DNA of 64,000 bases from Corallium rubrum (taxonomy: Eukaryota > Cnidaria > Anthozoa > Scleralcyonacea > Coralliidae), in contig OZ036006.1 of the NCBI GenBank assembly GCA_964035015.1, positions 11,449,316 through 11,513,315 of the forward strand, in the 5' to 3' direction. Below are positions 33,338 to 45,720 of the stretch, in pieces. The translations under genes were made by a program, and so were the position numbers. The notes under the pieces are model-generated. The model searched no databases, had not been told where the DNA came from, and saw only the letters and a list, made by a program, of their open reading frames with translations. Each line of letters begins with the position of its first letter. The first letter of the stretch is position 1.

Positions 33338-33675
33338 GTTTAGTTGTGGTAAGCAGTCAGCAGTGGTAAAGGCAAGTGTAAGTTGCCCGCTGGCAAGGAT
33401 GGGAAATATTACTCAAGGCTTATTAACTGAGTTCGAGGCCTGTACGAAGGAGCGAGGTTTGTGCGAGAGAAACCGAGGACAAATACTTTCCGGTCCAGAT
33501 CGAGAAAACGTGGTTAATAAGCCTTTTATTATATGGCTTTTGGTTTGTTTTCTTATCTGTTGTTAGTTCTACGTTTGTCTTGATTAGATGTCGCTGTTCA
33601 CCTTAGTTCTTACTTTTGAGCTTGTTCGTTCCGCTTCATGTTTACATACACCTGTTAGGCTTTTATTTTTCGCGC
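33338..33675. other. Foldback fragment, original 3' flank of paralog B
   Basis: 33395-33530 holds the inverted phrases ctcaaggcttattaac and gttaataagcctttta around a gcgagg-rich centre. A polyadenylation signal for paralog B might lie here or in the MITE, but none stands out. Confidence 0.35.
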
Positions 33676-33681
33676 TTTTAA

Positions 33682-34193
33682 AGGGTTTTGGCAATAAAAA
33701 ATAAGTTTATCTCATTTGAAAGAAACCTTTTACAATTTTTCCGTATTTGTTTTGGTTTTGGAAATATTTCGACCAAAGACAGCGTGCTGTCCGCCATCTT
33801 GTTGCAATATTGGGTCTAATTAACTAGGAAATTGGTGACGTCACAAGCAGGGTAAACCTGATGAAACTACTCCGTGGGTGACCAGATTTCCACGGAAGGC
33901 TTTTTAAAATTTTGTGGGTCAATTTAAAATGGGAATAGCGCAACAAAAAATCGAGTTTCTAGCTCATAATGTCATAAGGTTGGCAAGATAAAAATTTCAC
34001 TTTACCCTGGTTATGTCGTCACACGCATAATTTTGCATATCGAAAATAATTCCAAGATGGCGGACAGCACGCTGTCTTTCGTCAAAATATTTCCAAAACC
34101 AAAGCAGATACGGAAAAATTGTAAAAGGTCTTCTTATACAATTTGACGAGTTCTTTCAAATGAGACAAACTAATTTTTTATTGCCAATACTTT
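33682..34193. mobile_element. TTAA foldback element 3
   Basis: TTAA at 33678-33681 and 34194-34197; termini AGGGTTTTGGCAATAAAAAA and inverse. The arms include aagacagcgtgctgtccgcc in both orientations. Confidence 0.65.
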
Positions 34194-34249
34194 TAAATAA
34201 GAAGTTTTTATAAAAAGAAACACTAATGTTTCAGGACGTATTATTATTC

Positions 34250-34699
34250 TAATAATATAGAGGGCAAAATTTCTCGAATATGATTGGCTAATGAAGAGGG
34301 GATTTTTTTGTAATTCAGGGCAAAATTACTTGCACTTGATTGGTTCCTTGATCAGCAGTACTTGCATGTGATTGGTCGCTTGGTTACTTAGCAACAGTGA
34401 ACCTCAGAGGACTGACAATGTTTTCAACAAATCTGCAAGGTTTTTCGGTCTGAAAATGCTTTTTTGTTTACTTTGAACTAATTTGAACTATTGAAGGAGT
34501 GTAAACTATTAGTGAAAATGAATACCGTAGAAAACTTACGAACTTTTGCCTGTGTTTACAAGAAGAAAGCTACATGCACAGCGATAGAGCGAGGGAAATT
34601 TGGAATGTTTTTGAGCACCGACCGTGATAAGGTACATTGTACTTTGACATTTTCTGGACATAATATAGCTCTTAAATAATTTTGCCCGCTATATTATTA
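34250..34699. mobile_element. TIR element
   Basis: The inverted ends TAATATAGAGGGCAAAATTT and AATTTTGCCCGCTATATTA carry a segment (34400-34520) that also occurs at 14813-14930. A 62-aa open frame inside (34491-34679) has no recognisable domain. Confidence 0.55.
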
Positions 34700-34703
34700 A
34701 CAC

Positions 34704-34862
34704 ATAATCGCATGAGTTCTCGTAAAATTAAGGTTTAATTTCACTCGTGTTTTCAAAATCTTACAAATTACCCTCGTCGCTTCGCGACTCGGGCAATTTT
34801 GTAAAATTTTGAAAACACTCGTGAAATTAAACCTTAATTTTCCTCGGCCCCATGCGATTAAC
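34704..34862. repeat. Foldback with GC-rich centre
   Basis: The arms aattaaggtttaatttcac and its inverse flank a centre gtcgcttcgcgactcgg. 34870-35107 has a consensus donor CAG|GTAAGT at 34933 and a perfect 8-bp hairpin (gccctctc/gagagggc) but no assignable gene. Confidence 0.6.
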
Positions 34863-35107
34863 TATACAAAATTTTCTAACGATTTGTATTTTCATTCAAA
34901 CCAACTCCGTAATTTTCCCGCCAAAACTTGCAGGTAAGTAAAAACGAGGTAATGCCCTCTCAGTGCCGAGAGGGCACTACGGCTTTTCCCGCACCTCCCA
35001 GAAAGCAATCACCATGCGCCGTGTGGCGTAATGTCCCGACAACAAGCTCACCCAATATGTATTATGTACAAACAGTATTTACAAACAATATGTACATTTT
35101 ACACTAA

Positions 35108-35330
35108 GGGCTGTTTACATGGACGGGACGTTTGCCACTATATTTTATATGAAGAATGTGTTTACAGGGACCTTTTTGTCCCGTCCCGCCTAACCGGGGT
35201 CCCGGCTTAAGAGAGACAATTTTCGCCATATAAATGTTCGGTCCCGTCTAACCGGGACGATATGACGGTACCGTTTGAGTACTTTTGATTCTTAAGCTGT
35301 TTATTTGATACAAATCAGTGATAACGGCCA

Positions 35331-35428
<98 letters not shown>

Positions 35429-35599
35429 CAGCAGATCTTTATAATACGTCAAATTCTATTTGTGTCTCTGTTATTCTGCGATTTTTACAACTTTCTAGCT
35501 GTGTTGTGAAACGTCCAATTGTCCCGCCTGAAAACATTCTGATATAAACCCGGGATGAAAAACGTCCCGTCCCACGGCTCCCATGCATGTAAACAGCCC
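35108..35599. mobile_element. Harbinger-like MITE with TA microsatellite
   Basis: The termini GGGCTGTTTACATG and CATGTAAACAGCCC are flanked by TAA (35105-35107, 35600-35602). The interior carries about 95 bp of pure TA (35332-35426). Confidence 0.75.
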
Positions 35600-35602
35600 T
35601 AA

Positions 35603-36756
35603 ATCCTGGTTTCCATATAGTTGTAATTGTTGGAACTCAAAATAAATCCTCGGTTTCTGTAATGTTCAAATGACCTAAGTATGGTATTCAAAAACAAACT
35701 GGATGTCTAAAACTTTATTTGTGATCACTCCTACAGTATATATAACAATAACTTGCACATTTTGCACGTTTAGTAACTTCACCGCATGAGTATAGCTCAT
35801 ATTTCGTGAACGTTCAACGACATTTGCGAACGTTTGAATTGGCGTACGGCCTTCAAAGATCTTTGATGTAGCCATTTGGTTGGACTGTTTTAACAAAATC
35901 GAGGATTTTTTTTTTTTTTGAGAAAGTTGGCCGGTTTTTGTAATTAATTTGATCTTCTAGATAGCAAGATCTAAAGAAAAATCGCCGACTATCGGTGATT
36001 GGTGTTTCCATGCATTAACTGTTGTAGCATCGGCGACTTTGTAATTGCTGTAGAAGTTGAACTCGGTTCAACCATAGTTAATAGAACTTATACATGGTTT
36101 GGAAATGTTTTTGTTCAAGTGTATGGAAATTTGTGCAACTTCACGGTATTATATTTTCTGTATAATGAGCAGTAATCCAATACACGGATCGCGAATCCAG
36201 TCGACTGCGCATCAGAATGACGCGTTCTGAGTCGGGATAAAACTTATTTCAATTTATAACATTATGCTGAGGAATTCAGTACAATGAGTTTAGAAATGTA
36301 AATGAAAACGCAAATGAAAACTGCAGCTTTAGCCTGATGTTATAAAGTTAATTAAGTTTTATCCCGACTCAGAACGCGTCATTCTAATGCGCAGTCGAGA
36401 TTCGCGATCCATGTAGAGCAACGATCGGGTTTAATTAGTGTAGTCCTTCATCGTCACGTGTTGTGGTGCTTTATCGTCACGTGCATGTCCATAGAATTTG
36501 CTTCCATATATGGAACTCTATTGTCTTTCAACATGACTATCACTTCATGTTGAAAGACAATGGAGCTTCCAAACCATGTATACGTTATATTAACTATGGT
36601 TCAACTTTATTTCTACAAGAGTCGCCGATCGATCGCCGATTGCATTACAACAGTTAGATCAACCCATTAAATCGCAATTGTTGTAAAACCTGCAAATCAG
36701 CAACAGCCGGCGACTGAATTACAACAATTATTACAACTATATATGGAAACCAGGCT
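35603..36756. mobile_element. TIR element with nested foldback
   Basis: The termini CCTGGTTTCCATAT and inverse lie next to TAA, the left TAA shared with the preceding element (35600-35602), the right at 36757-36759. Nested inside, 36183-36412 is a foldback with arms ggatcgcgaatc..gactgcgcat and gcgcagtcgagattcgcgat. Confidence 0.65.
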
Positions 36757-36759
36757 TAA

Positions 36760-37448
36760 ATATGCCAGAGGCAAGTGCAACACTTCACTGGTTCGTAGCA
36801 GATCCCTCGTCGTTCCTTACGGCTCAAAACAGAATGTGGGAAGAAGTAATTGACCAACCAAAATGGCAACATGAGAAGAAGAAATCCTAGAAAAATTAAT
36901 GGTTAGAGCGTCTGGCTAGCATTCGAAAGGTTGCGCGTTCGAGTCTCGTACAGAGCTCAGAGTTGTTCTGTCTATACTTTTAAGTCTTTTTTTAACAACT
37001 TACGACAGCTTCCACAGAGGAACTTAAAGGAGCAGTATCACTCGCAAAGCCCACGCAATAATCACGCACTGACTTGAAAAACTACAGCCTGTAGGTTTTC
37101 AAGTTTGTTCATCCAAGATGGCGGCCGCACTTGGCGGGGCGCATGGTGGAAGACGTGATAATTCAGGCCGAAAGAGAAAATACGAGGGATCAAATAGTTC
37201 ACAGAAAGCATGGAATAGTCAGCACAAACGTATTTACTTATCACTGACTATATTTGAGTGATGGAAAAATGCTAAAATCGTAGCTGGATATAGTTCATGT
37301 AGCGATGGCGATTTCGCAGCCCATCTGCTTTTATTGGAATACCGTAGAAGGTAAATATAATTTGATTCATTTCTCTGGTTTCTTGTCCGATTTAGAGCTA
37401 TTTCCGACAATTAATATTTCCGAAGTTATTTCTATGTGCGCAAAAAAG
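36760..37448. other. tRNA-like fragment and unassigned sequence
   Basis: 36898-36960 is a 5'-truncated copy of the 30250-type tRNA-like repeat (ggttagagcgtctggctagcattc with a decayed B box). The rest (36965-37448) shows no gene. Confidence 0.45.
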
Positions 37449-37966
37449 TAGGGATGAGCCGATCAATGAAAATCAAATTTACCGATCCGATAAATTCCGA
37501 TACGATTTACGATCTGATCGGCCGATTTATCGGTGGTTACCGATATTTGCCAACAAGAATTCCGGACACTTGAATTTGCGGCAAAACACTAGCAAAACAT
37601 AACATTGTATATTGTTTGGCAAAGATAACGTGATCATTAACCATCAGCAAGAACGGAGTTTAAGTTGAAATATGATGATGAAAAATGCGATTGATGAAAG
37701 TCGGAAAAAAGAAGTTTCACAAAACAAGAAATACGACGTGTTAAACATGATGTAGTTATCAAATTAAATTTGACTGTTTCTTTGTGGAATCACTATAACT
37801 TAGCGTTTTTCTTAAAAAAGAAAATGAAATTCACAAGTATAAAACCCAGGATAGTATTTATCGGACCACCGATATATGTCGATGTGATCGGCCGATAACC
37901 GATCAGCCTGAAAGTTGCCGATTATCGGCTTCTACCGATGAATTTCCAATTATCGGCTCATCCCTA
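37449..37966. mobile_element. hAT-like MITE with perfect 8-bp TSD
   Basis: The termini TAGGGATGAGCCGAT and ATCGGCTCATCCCTA are flanked by identical CAAAAAAG (37441-37448, 37967-37974). The body is made of degenerate ccgatatcgg-type words. It is 518 bp with no transposase. Confidence 0.85.
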
Positions 37967-37974
37967 CAAAAAAG

Positions 37975-38949
37975 ATGCGCAAATGGTGACACTGCTCCTT
38001 TAAAGTGATTCTCTGATGAAAATATTGTCGGTAATGTTTCTGCATAATCCTCAAGATATTATGGACTTGATAATTGAGCAAAATTTCATTTCGAAATTCC
38101 CCAAAACCATGGCGAGAAATGGTGGACATAGAAAGGCGGAGCTAAAGCCCTATTAAACTAGTACCTATGTCGTGCGGTCGTCACAGTTCCGCGGTTCAGA
38201 AGAAAAGAGAACAACTAATTTATGCAATGTTGGATGAAATCTTCATTCGATGATCAGAAAATACTGAAGCTTTGAGATTGAAAACCGCAACAACGACAAA
38301 TACAGGCTAGAAATGAAGGATATCATCGAAAAGACGGATGTTTATAGTAGCCGAATCAGATCGAAACTTGTACGGAAATAGTATACTTCTATTTGATTTT
38401 CGATAACGTGAGCAGCAAGGTTGGTACAATTTGCGTATTCGCCATATTGGCTTATGTTAGACTTGTTGTCAAAATAGTATATCAAAAACCGCAAGGGATT
38501 TAATATCTGTGGCATATCGCTCATGATATTTATATCGCAGATGTGTTGCACTATACGATTCAGATTGAAACATTTGAAATAATTTAAAAATTGACACTGC
38601 TACGACGATTGTTTCACTCATCCTCTATGTAAGTCCTATTAATCTTGCCGAACTTTTCTAGTCAAAATTTTTGTAAGTGGGCATGCATTACGCGCATGCG
38701 TGACCATTATTTCTCGCCATGCAAAGTTGTATTTTACGTGCGAAGTTTGTATTTTGGAGCGCCGCCATTAAATTGGCCGGGTTTGAGAAGAATGAGTCGA
38801 GGAGAACTTATGACATCATAGACTCAATAAAAACAAAAGATCATTGTTGTTGTCAACATAAGGGTCATTGTTGTTATTGAGTCTATGCCGTTATAAGCTT
38901 CCTTGACTCATTCTTCTCAAACTCGGAAGCTGGGAAAAGGAGTGCAATA
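37975..38949. other. Unassigned sequence with one foldback
   Basis: 38776-38926 is a foldback (gccgggtttgagaagaatga and inverse; inner arms catagactcaataa). 37990-38770 shows no supported gene. Confidence 0.45.
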
Positions 38950-40790
38950 GAAAAGTGTGTTACTGTAGAAGGTGTGTTATTTCAAATGACATGTACTTTA
39001 AAAAGGTGTGTTATTTGGAAAAGGAGTGTAATAGAGAAGTGTGTTACTGTAGAAAGTGTGTTATTTCAAAAGACTTGCGTTTAAAAAAGGTGTATTATTT
39101 GGAGAAGGAGTGCAATAGAGAAGTGTGTTACTGTAGAAGGTTGTGTTATTTCAAAAGACTTGTGTTTAAAAAAGGTGTGTTATTTGGAAAAGGAGTGCAA
39201 TAGAAAAGCGTGTTACTGTAGAAGGTGTGTTATTTCAAATGACATGTACTCTAAAAAGGTGTGTTATTTGGAAAAGGAGTGTAATAGAAGTGTTTACTGC
39301 ATGTAGGTGTGTTATTTCAAACGACTTGTGCTTTAAAAAGGTGTGTTATATTTTGCAAATGGAGTGAATAGAAAAGTGTGTTACTGTAGAAGGTGTGTTT
39401 TTCAAAAGACTTGTGCTTTAAAACGGTGTGTTATTTGGAAAAGGAGTGTAATAGAAAATTGTGTCTATACTGTAGAAGGTGTGTTATTCAAAAGACTTGT
39501 GCTTTAAAAAGGTGTATTATTTGGAAAAGGAGTGCAATAGAAAAGTGTGTTACTGTAGAAGGTGTGTTACTTCAAAAGACATGTGCTTGAAAAAGGTATG
39601 TTATTTGGAAAAGGAGTGAATAGAAAAGTGTGTTACTCTAGAAGGTGTGTTATTTCAAAAGACTTGTGCTTTAAAAAAGGTGTGTTATTTGGAAAAGGAG
39701 TGTAATAGAAAAGTGTGTTACTGTAGAAGGTGTGTTACTTCAAAAGACATGTGCTTGAAAAAGGTATGTTATTTGGAAAAGGAGTGAATAGAAAAGTGTG
39801 TTAATGTAGAAGGTGTGTTATTTCAAAAGACTTGTGTTTTAAAAAGGTGTATTATTTGGAAAAAGAGTGTAATAGAAAAGTGTGTCTATACTGTAGAAGG
39901 TGTGTTATTTCAAAAGACTTGTGCTTTAAAAAGGTGTGTTATTTGGAAAAGGAGTGTAATAGAAAAGTGTGTTACTGTAGAAGGTGTGTTACTTCAAAAG
40001 ACTTGTGCTTTAAAAAAGGTGTGTTATTTGGAAAAGGAGTGTAATAGAAAAGTGTGTTACTGTAGAAGGTGTGTTACTTCAAAAGACTTGTCCTTTAAAA
40101 AAGGTGTGTTATTTGGAAAAGGAGTGTAATAGAAAAGTGTGTTACTGTAGAAGGTGTGTTATTTCAAAAGACTTGTGCTTTAAAAAAGGTGTGTTATTTG
40201 GAAAAGGAGTGTAATAGAAAAGTGTGTACTGTAGAAGGTGTGTTATTTCAAAAGACTTGTCCTTTAAAAAAGGTGTGTTATTTGGAAAAGGAGTGTAATA
40301 GAAAAGTGTGTTACTGTAGAAGGTGTGTTATTTCAAAAGACTTGTGCTTTAAAACGGTGTATTATTTGGAAAAGGAGTGAATAGAAAAGTTGTTACCGTA
40401 GAAGGTGTGTTATTTCAAAAGACTTGTGCTTTAAAACGGTGTATTATTTGGAAAAGGAGTGTAATAGAAAAGTGAGTTACTGTAGAAGGTGTGTTACTTC
40501 AAAAGACATGTGCTTGAAAAAGGTATGTTATTTGGAAAAGGAGTGTAGTAGAAAAGTGTGTTACTGTAGAAGGTGTGTTATTTCAAAAGAGTTGTCCTTT
40601 AAAAAAGGTGCGTTATTTGGAAAAGGAGTGCAATAGAAAAGTGTGTTACTGTAGAAGGTGTGTTTGGTATTTCAAAAGACTTGTGCTTTTAATAAAACGG
40701 TGTGTTATTTGGAAAAGGAGTGTAATAGAAATGTGTTTACTGCATGTAGAAGGTATGTTATTTCAAAGGTGTGTTTTCCTTGAAAAAATG
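38950..40790 (+). repeat. Satellite array, ~84-bp unit, about 22 copies
   Basis: Each unit is three sub-blocks that all begin gtgtgtta: gtgtgttactgtagaag; gtgtgttatttcaaaagact plus ttgtgctttaaaaag; and gtgtgttatttggaaaagg plus agtgtaatagaaaa. Units vary from about 80 to 90 bp. Because 84 is a multiple of three, Cys-rich open frames of up to 104 aa appear, but 1-2-bp indels between units break every frame, so I do not call it coding. Confidence 0.92.
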
Positions 40791-40973
40791 TGTTCAATTG
40801 CACACACCTTAGGATAGAAAAAGATGTATTATCTAACGGTGTGTAAACTGAAAATGTGTAACTTAAAACACAAAGATTGACACATCGTATGCCAAGCTAA
40901 AAACTAACAAATCAATCTACTATTGAAGTCAAATGATGTTATCAAGCACGACAAAAATAAGAATAAAACTCAC

Positions 40974-41040
40974 CCGTCGATAAAATGGCCATAATGCTCA
41001 ACGACAATGATAAGGCATATAACTCCGGAGTATTGAACCA
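40974..41040 (-). CDS. Multi-pass membrane protein, exon (last seen)
   Basis: The 67-nt exon lies between acceptor TTCTGTTTAG and donor GTGAGT. In phase 0 after the previous exon it reads WFNTPELYALSLSLSIMAIL, a further hydrophobic segment. It ends with one base of a codon, so more exons must lie to the left, beyond the satellite, but I could not find them. Overall the four exons give about 113 residues with four likely membrane helices. Confidence 0.6.
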
Positions 41041-41381
41041 CTAAACAGAAGATAGAGAAATATTGACCTTGTATTTTAAAATGCCTAAAGAAGCGAAACT
41101 TACATCTGTCCTATTACAAAGCAATATGTTTTGCAGTTTTTCGTTTCCTCGTTTCATAGACCTTATTCAAAAATGGCCTCCGAATTAAAATTCTTTTATA
41201 TACATATAAATTAGCTCTTATGAACTCGTTTTTATGTATGTGTGAAATTCAAAAGAATTTTTACTTTAAAACGAGGTCATAACTCCCATAAGGGCTAATT
41301 TATATGCACATAAAAGAATTCTAATTTCTGCGGCCATTTTTGAATAAGGTCTATTGTTGAGATATTTTAGGTTGCACTTAC
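41041..41381. repeat. Intron with foldback
   Basis: 41156-41355 is a foldback: tagaccttattcaaaaatgg with inner aaattcttttatatacatat, matched by the inverse at the right. A single arm of a similar element lies at 27303-27365. Confidence 0.6.
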
Positions 41382-41512
41382 GCAGTCAGTTGAAGCCATG
41401 GTAGAGCCAAACTGAACGAGACCCATTAAGAAAGCAGCAAAACCAAAGAAATGAAAAGCAATCTTTAACTGCCATGGAACAGGTTCCATCATTGCAAACA
41501 AGAATGTGAATG
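41382..41512 (-). CDS. Multi-pass membrane protein, exon
   Basis: The 131-nt exon lies between acceptor TATTTTAG and donor GTAAGT. It encodes AFTFLFAMMEPVPWQLKIAF and then a second hydrophobic stretch HFFGFAAFLMGLVQFGS, ending ..TDC in phase 0. It contains the end of one helix and a full second helix. A MULE-like element starts 33 bp upstream of the acceptor. Confidence 0.65.
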
Positions 41513-41544
41513 CTAAAATATAAAAAAGAGACAGAATTACATGT

Positions 41545-42243
41545 AACCTGAGAAAACAGCCCTCTTTTCTCGCTCGTCCCCGCGGAAGAGACGTCTGAGC
41601 AACGAGCCAAGAAATTCCATGCTAATGACGTAAATGTACCCAGATCCTAGTACAGCTTCTGATTGGTTACTTTGTAATCATACGGATAATTAATTCAAAA
41701 CTCGGCTCGACCAAGATCAACTCCGACATCATACCTGTCTGAAATAACAAAGTTAAAGCTTAGTTTCTGCCATTAAAGAAAGATAGATAGATACTTTTGC
41801 TAAAGCGAGTTAGAGTTGCAATAAACAGCAACATTTCCCATCGAAATTTGAACGATTTTGCCAGACATCGAGCGCCACTTCCTGTCGAGACTTCAAACTG
41901 TCGTAACGTAGCAACGCAGGTTTCATATTTCATTCGGGCAAAATACGACTGTCTGGCAAAATCGTTCAATTTCGATGGGAAATGTTGCTGTTTATTGCAA
42001 CTCAAACTCGCTTTAGCAAAAGTATCTATCTATCTTTCTTTGTTGGCAAAAACTGTCGGAGTTGATTTTGGTCGAGCCGAATTTTGAATTAATTATCGTA
42101 TGATTGCAAAGTAACCAATCAAAAGCTGTACCAGCATCTCGGTACATTTACGTCATCAGTATGGAATTTCTTGGCTCGTTGTTGAGACGTCTCTTCCGCG
42201 AGGGGCGAGCGAGAAGGCGAGAGGCGGCTGTTTTCTCAGGCTA
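41545..42243. mobile_element. MULE-like element with long TIRs
   Basis: The TIRs start CCTGAGAAAACAGCC and run for roughly 300 bp on each side. AATTACATGT occurs on both flanks (41535-41544, 42244-42253), a 9-10-bp target duplication typical of Mutator-like elements. No transposase. It lies inside an intron of the membrane-protein gene. Confidence 0.65.
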
Positions 42244-43804
42244 AATTACATGTACTGGGTCAAAAAAAATCTTCTGTTTCTGGTCATGTGCCAGCGTCTC
42301 AGGTTTTTGTGAAAGGGTCTGGATAATGAAGTTGATGACCCGGAGAATCAGAGCCGAAGGCCCTGCATGGTCCCGAGGACCATCTTGCTAGGGGAGTCCT
42401 GGGGCATGCCCCCCGGGAAATTTTGAAATTTTGAAGCTCTCAAATGCCATTTCCAGCCATTTCAGAGGTAAAAAATAAAATGCCATACAACTGAGTCGGA
42501 TACGATGCATTTTATCTTAGAATAAATCACTACACTTCCAGGTTGTCTGATTAACAGACACGTTTCTCAACATTTATTTTCGTACTATCCCTTAAGGTTG
42601 ACGTAAAAAGTGTAAAATGCGAAAAACTTCATTTTGAAGTACGTATACTTGTATAATCAAACTACTCAGAGAAATGGTAAAATATTATGTACTTAACACA
42701 TATTTAACAAATACACACTTCTCTGAAGCCATGCTGAACTGCCTGAAACACGGTGAAGTAATGCTTTCACAACATGCTTCCAAAGATATCGGATAAAGTG
42801 GGGTCACGAATTGCGAAATTAGCGGCTAAATCTAAAATTTGCATATTGGCCGCCATATTGAATTCTACCGCGCTGGAGTCTGGTAATGGTGGATCCCAGA
42901 CTCCAGCGCACCGTAGAATTCAATATGGCGGCCAATGTGCAAATTCTTAATTTAGCCGCTCGTGACGAAGAGCAAGTTTACCTCGAACATTTTCACACAA
43001 AACGGGTTTCAAAGCACGCGTTGGGGAATTTAAAATCATTCGTGGATTATTTATTTATCCAGCGACGGCGAAATACGATGGAGACACGGCGACTTTGCTA
43101 CAAAATCCGCTCAACCACCGGCGAAATTCGCCGTTCACCGGCCCAAATCTGAAACGCTGCATGTGCGCGCGTCATCTTTTTTCTTGCGCATCGACCCTTC
43201 TATTTGACATTTTTTTTAATAATAATGTTTGGTTATAAAAGCACCATCCTCTAGATCATACCAGACAATAATATTTGATTGGTCTATTAAAGACAGTTCA
43301 ACCAATGTTTCCTAATTCCTATCCAAGGCGCTGATATGTTTGTGGGCACTGATTGAAGGCTTTATATTCCAACCATGCATTCATGTGTTATTGAATATGG
43401 ATGTTTATATTTTGACGTAATTTTCCCCAATAAATAAATCAGAACATATACGATGCTACAATGTCAGTTTACAATGTGACACGTCACTTAATATATAGAA
43501 GAATACAATCACCATGTCTTCTCAATAAAGGCTCACCTTAAAAAATTGGGGAAAAAATCCACATCACGCTGTCCATTTTGGATATGTGCCCTGACCAGAA
43601 ACACAAGCGACTTTTTTTCCAGCCTTACAGTAGTAACTAGCAAATGACTTTTCGCATCATGACCAATCAATAAAGCAAAAATTAAGTCTGTCATTTCAAG
43701 TGAAGTCAGCTTCTTTCAAATAAGACAAACTAACATCTTTTGCAGTTTTTAGTCATTTCCTTGCTTCGCTTTGGAAATATTTCAGTTTGTTTGATATGCA
43801 AATA
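42244..43804. other. Repeat fragments, no gene
   Basis: 42808-42968 is a foldback whose arms (gaattctaccgcgctggagtc and inverse) meet at gtaatggtggat. 43080-43150 resembles the 21173 family. 43690-43804 is the left part of a 29707-type element into which the LINE is inserted. An 88-aa open frame at 42886-43152 overlaps the foldback and is not convincing. Confidence 0.45.
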
Positions 43805-44636
43805 AAGTGCTTAGAGTCACAAGAAAATCAACACCGATCGTCACTCCGTATAACCTTGACGGACACCATCTTATCCATTCTGATGCTGAAAGGGACCTGG
43901 GTATTATAATGACCTCTAGGCTATCATGGAAGGATCAAGTCGAAAAGGTACGGTCAAAAGCTAACAAATTGCTCGGGATGATACGACGATCAACATTAGA
44001 GGTGACAGATACTTGTGCTAGAAGATCTCTCTATTTACAGCTTGTTAGGAGCAATTTTGCCTTTGCCTCCCAAGTATGGTGCCCTCAGTCCGTTGAACTG
44101 ATCAATGACATTGAGAAAGTGCAGCGAAGAGCGACGAAATTCATTTTAAATCTAGGGTTTACAACCGACGTTCCTTATTTATTACGACTTAAAGATCTCG
44201 ATTTACTACCTATAACCTATTGGCACGAGTACCTGGACTTAGTTTTACTTTACAAAATTATACACGACCAAACTTCAATTGATGCATATGCTCGTCCATC
44301 ATTAGCACTGCCTGGAAATACTAGAAGCTCGTCAGTCGATGATACTATTAAACTCCAAGTGCCATTTGCTAAAACTGTTAGTTTCCAGACATCCTTTTTC
44401 ATAAGAGCTTCTAAGGCTTGGAACCTTTTAACTAAAAAACTTCGTCATGGTGACACTAGTTTACCCGCTTTCAAATCGGGTCTTAAAATTTACTATAAAA
44501 ATGCTTTGCTAAATGTTTACAATTGTGATGATCCTCGTACTTGGAAATCCGTTTGCATCAAATGTAGAAAGGCTAGTCCTCTTGATATTTCTCCAAACTG
44601 CTGTACAGTAACCAGCACATGGATGCTTTATTGAAT
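43805..44636 (+). pseudogene. LINE reverse-transcriptase C-terminus, 5'-truncated (CR1/L2-like)
   Basis: An uninterrupted 275-codon frame without its own ATG. It begins just after the fingers/palm region, with AERDLGIIMTSRLSWKDQV and a helical domain YLQLVRSNFAFASQVWCP, then VQRRATKFILN, as in the post-RT domain of CR1/L2/Jockey-type LINEs. Catalytic RT motifs and the endonuclease are absent. The 5' truncation is abrupt, next to sequence of a 29707-type foldback that resumes at about 44780, so the LINE probably inserted into that element. About 140 bp of 3' UTR follow. Confidence 0.75.
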
Positions 44637-45640
44637 CATGTAATTAGCAGTTTAATTAGATTAATATTGGCTTTGTGATTAAGTTTCGATTATGGGATCG
44701 CCGTAATTGGGGTTAGCTGTGGCGAACTCCCAAGCTCTGCTTATTTCTAATGTAGTGGCCGAAGCTATCATTAAATCATTAAATCAAATTGAACATTACA
44801 TATTGACATCACACGCGCATAATGAGTTATCGGAGGTTATATATCTTTGCTATATTATTAAATATAACCACTTGGAAACTCAACACGTTTGGCGAAACAA
44901 ACCCACGTGCTTCTTTGGTTTCACAATATCAACCATATAGAACCTCTGATAACTCATTATGCACATGTGACATTAAAATGTTTAATAACCGACCTTAAGC
45001 AAGCACAGTGCTAACGTCACGACGACGACCCAAGTACAATAGTATTTTTCAACCAAAACAAAACGTTGAATAATTTGCAGTCCCAAGAGTAATCCCAACA
45101 CCGTCCTCGTTGCACATACAACGTCAACTGAACCGTTTCCACGTTTTCAAGACAACGTTGTGGCAAGGAACAGCAAAAGCTGTTAGTTTATCTAGGCGTT
45201 AAACTATCATACGTCATGTTGTCGAAGCTATGGCTGCCTATTAAAGATCTTACGAAATACATAAAACATACAATGAATATATACGATGTCCGGATCCATG
45301 GTTTCTTTTAAATGCAGTAACTTATTTGCCGTCGTCGTCCTAGCTTGCTTAATGGAAGCGTTCCTAAAATATCGTTGCAATATATTCCTCAAAGTTGACC
45401 AATTCATTTGATGAAAATTATTGCTAACTTCTAGTTTTGAATTTGATTGGTTTCTGTTTTTTAAACAACCAATAAGAAACAGCATTATTTGCCAAACAAC
45501 CAATCAAATTCGAAACAGAATTCAAAGCAGGAAGTTGTCAACGAATTTTATCAAATGAATCTGTCAATTTGAGGAATATATTGCAACAATATTTTACGGA
45601 AAACTTCTATTGCCATGACAGTAAAATATTGAATAATTAC
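44637..45640. other. LINE 3' UTR, MITE remainder and foldback
   Basis: 44637-44780 is probable LINE 3' UTR. 44800-44990 is the right part of the interrupted foldback element. 45352-45610 is a foldback whose arms include aatatattcctcaaa and caaccaatcaaattcgaaac in inverse. No gene is seen here beyond the exon edge at 45641. Confidence 0.4.
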
Positions 45641-45720
45641 CAATCATTGCAATGGTAAAAATGAGAGACGCCACAGCAATCTCCAAAAGAGGTTCATCGC
45701 AGTATCTGGTACTTGTATCA
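45641..45720 (-). CDS. Multi-pass membrane protein, exon
   Basis: The 80-nt exon lies between acceptor ATTTAG and donor GTAATT. It encodes DTSTRYCDEPLLEIAVASLI and continues hydrophobically, giving a short extracellular or luminal loop followed by a membrane helix. It begins with one base and ends with one base of split codons, both completed correctly by its neighbours. Confidence 0.65.

Noticed and set aside
38950..40790. CRISPR-like regularly spaced repeat
   Set aside because: Units are contiguous and diverged with no unique spacers, and the genome is eukaryotic.
38955..40817. Cys-rich repeat protein (KVCYLEKECNRKVCYCRRC-type)
   Set aside because: The frames change between units through 1-2-bp indels and none exceeds 104 aa; no splice sites or start context. 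It is a satellite.
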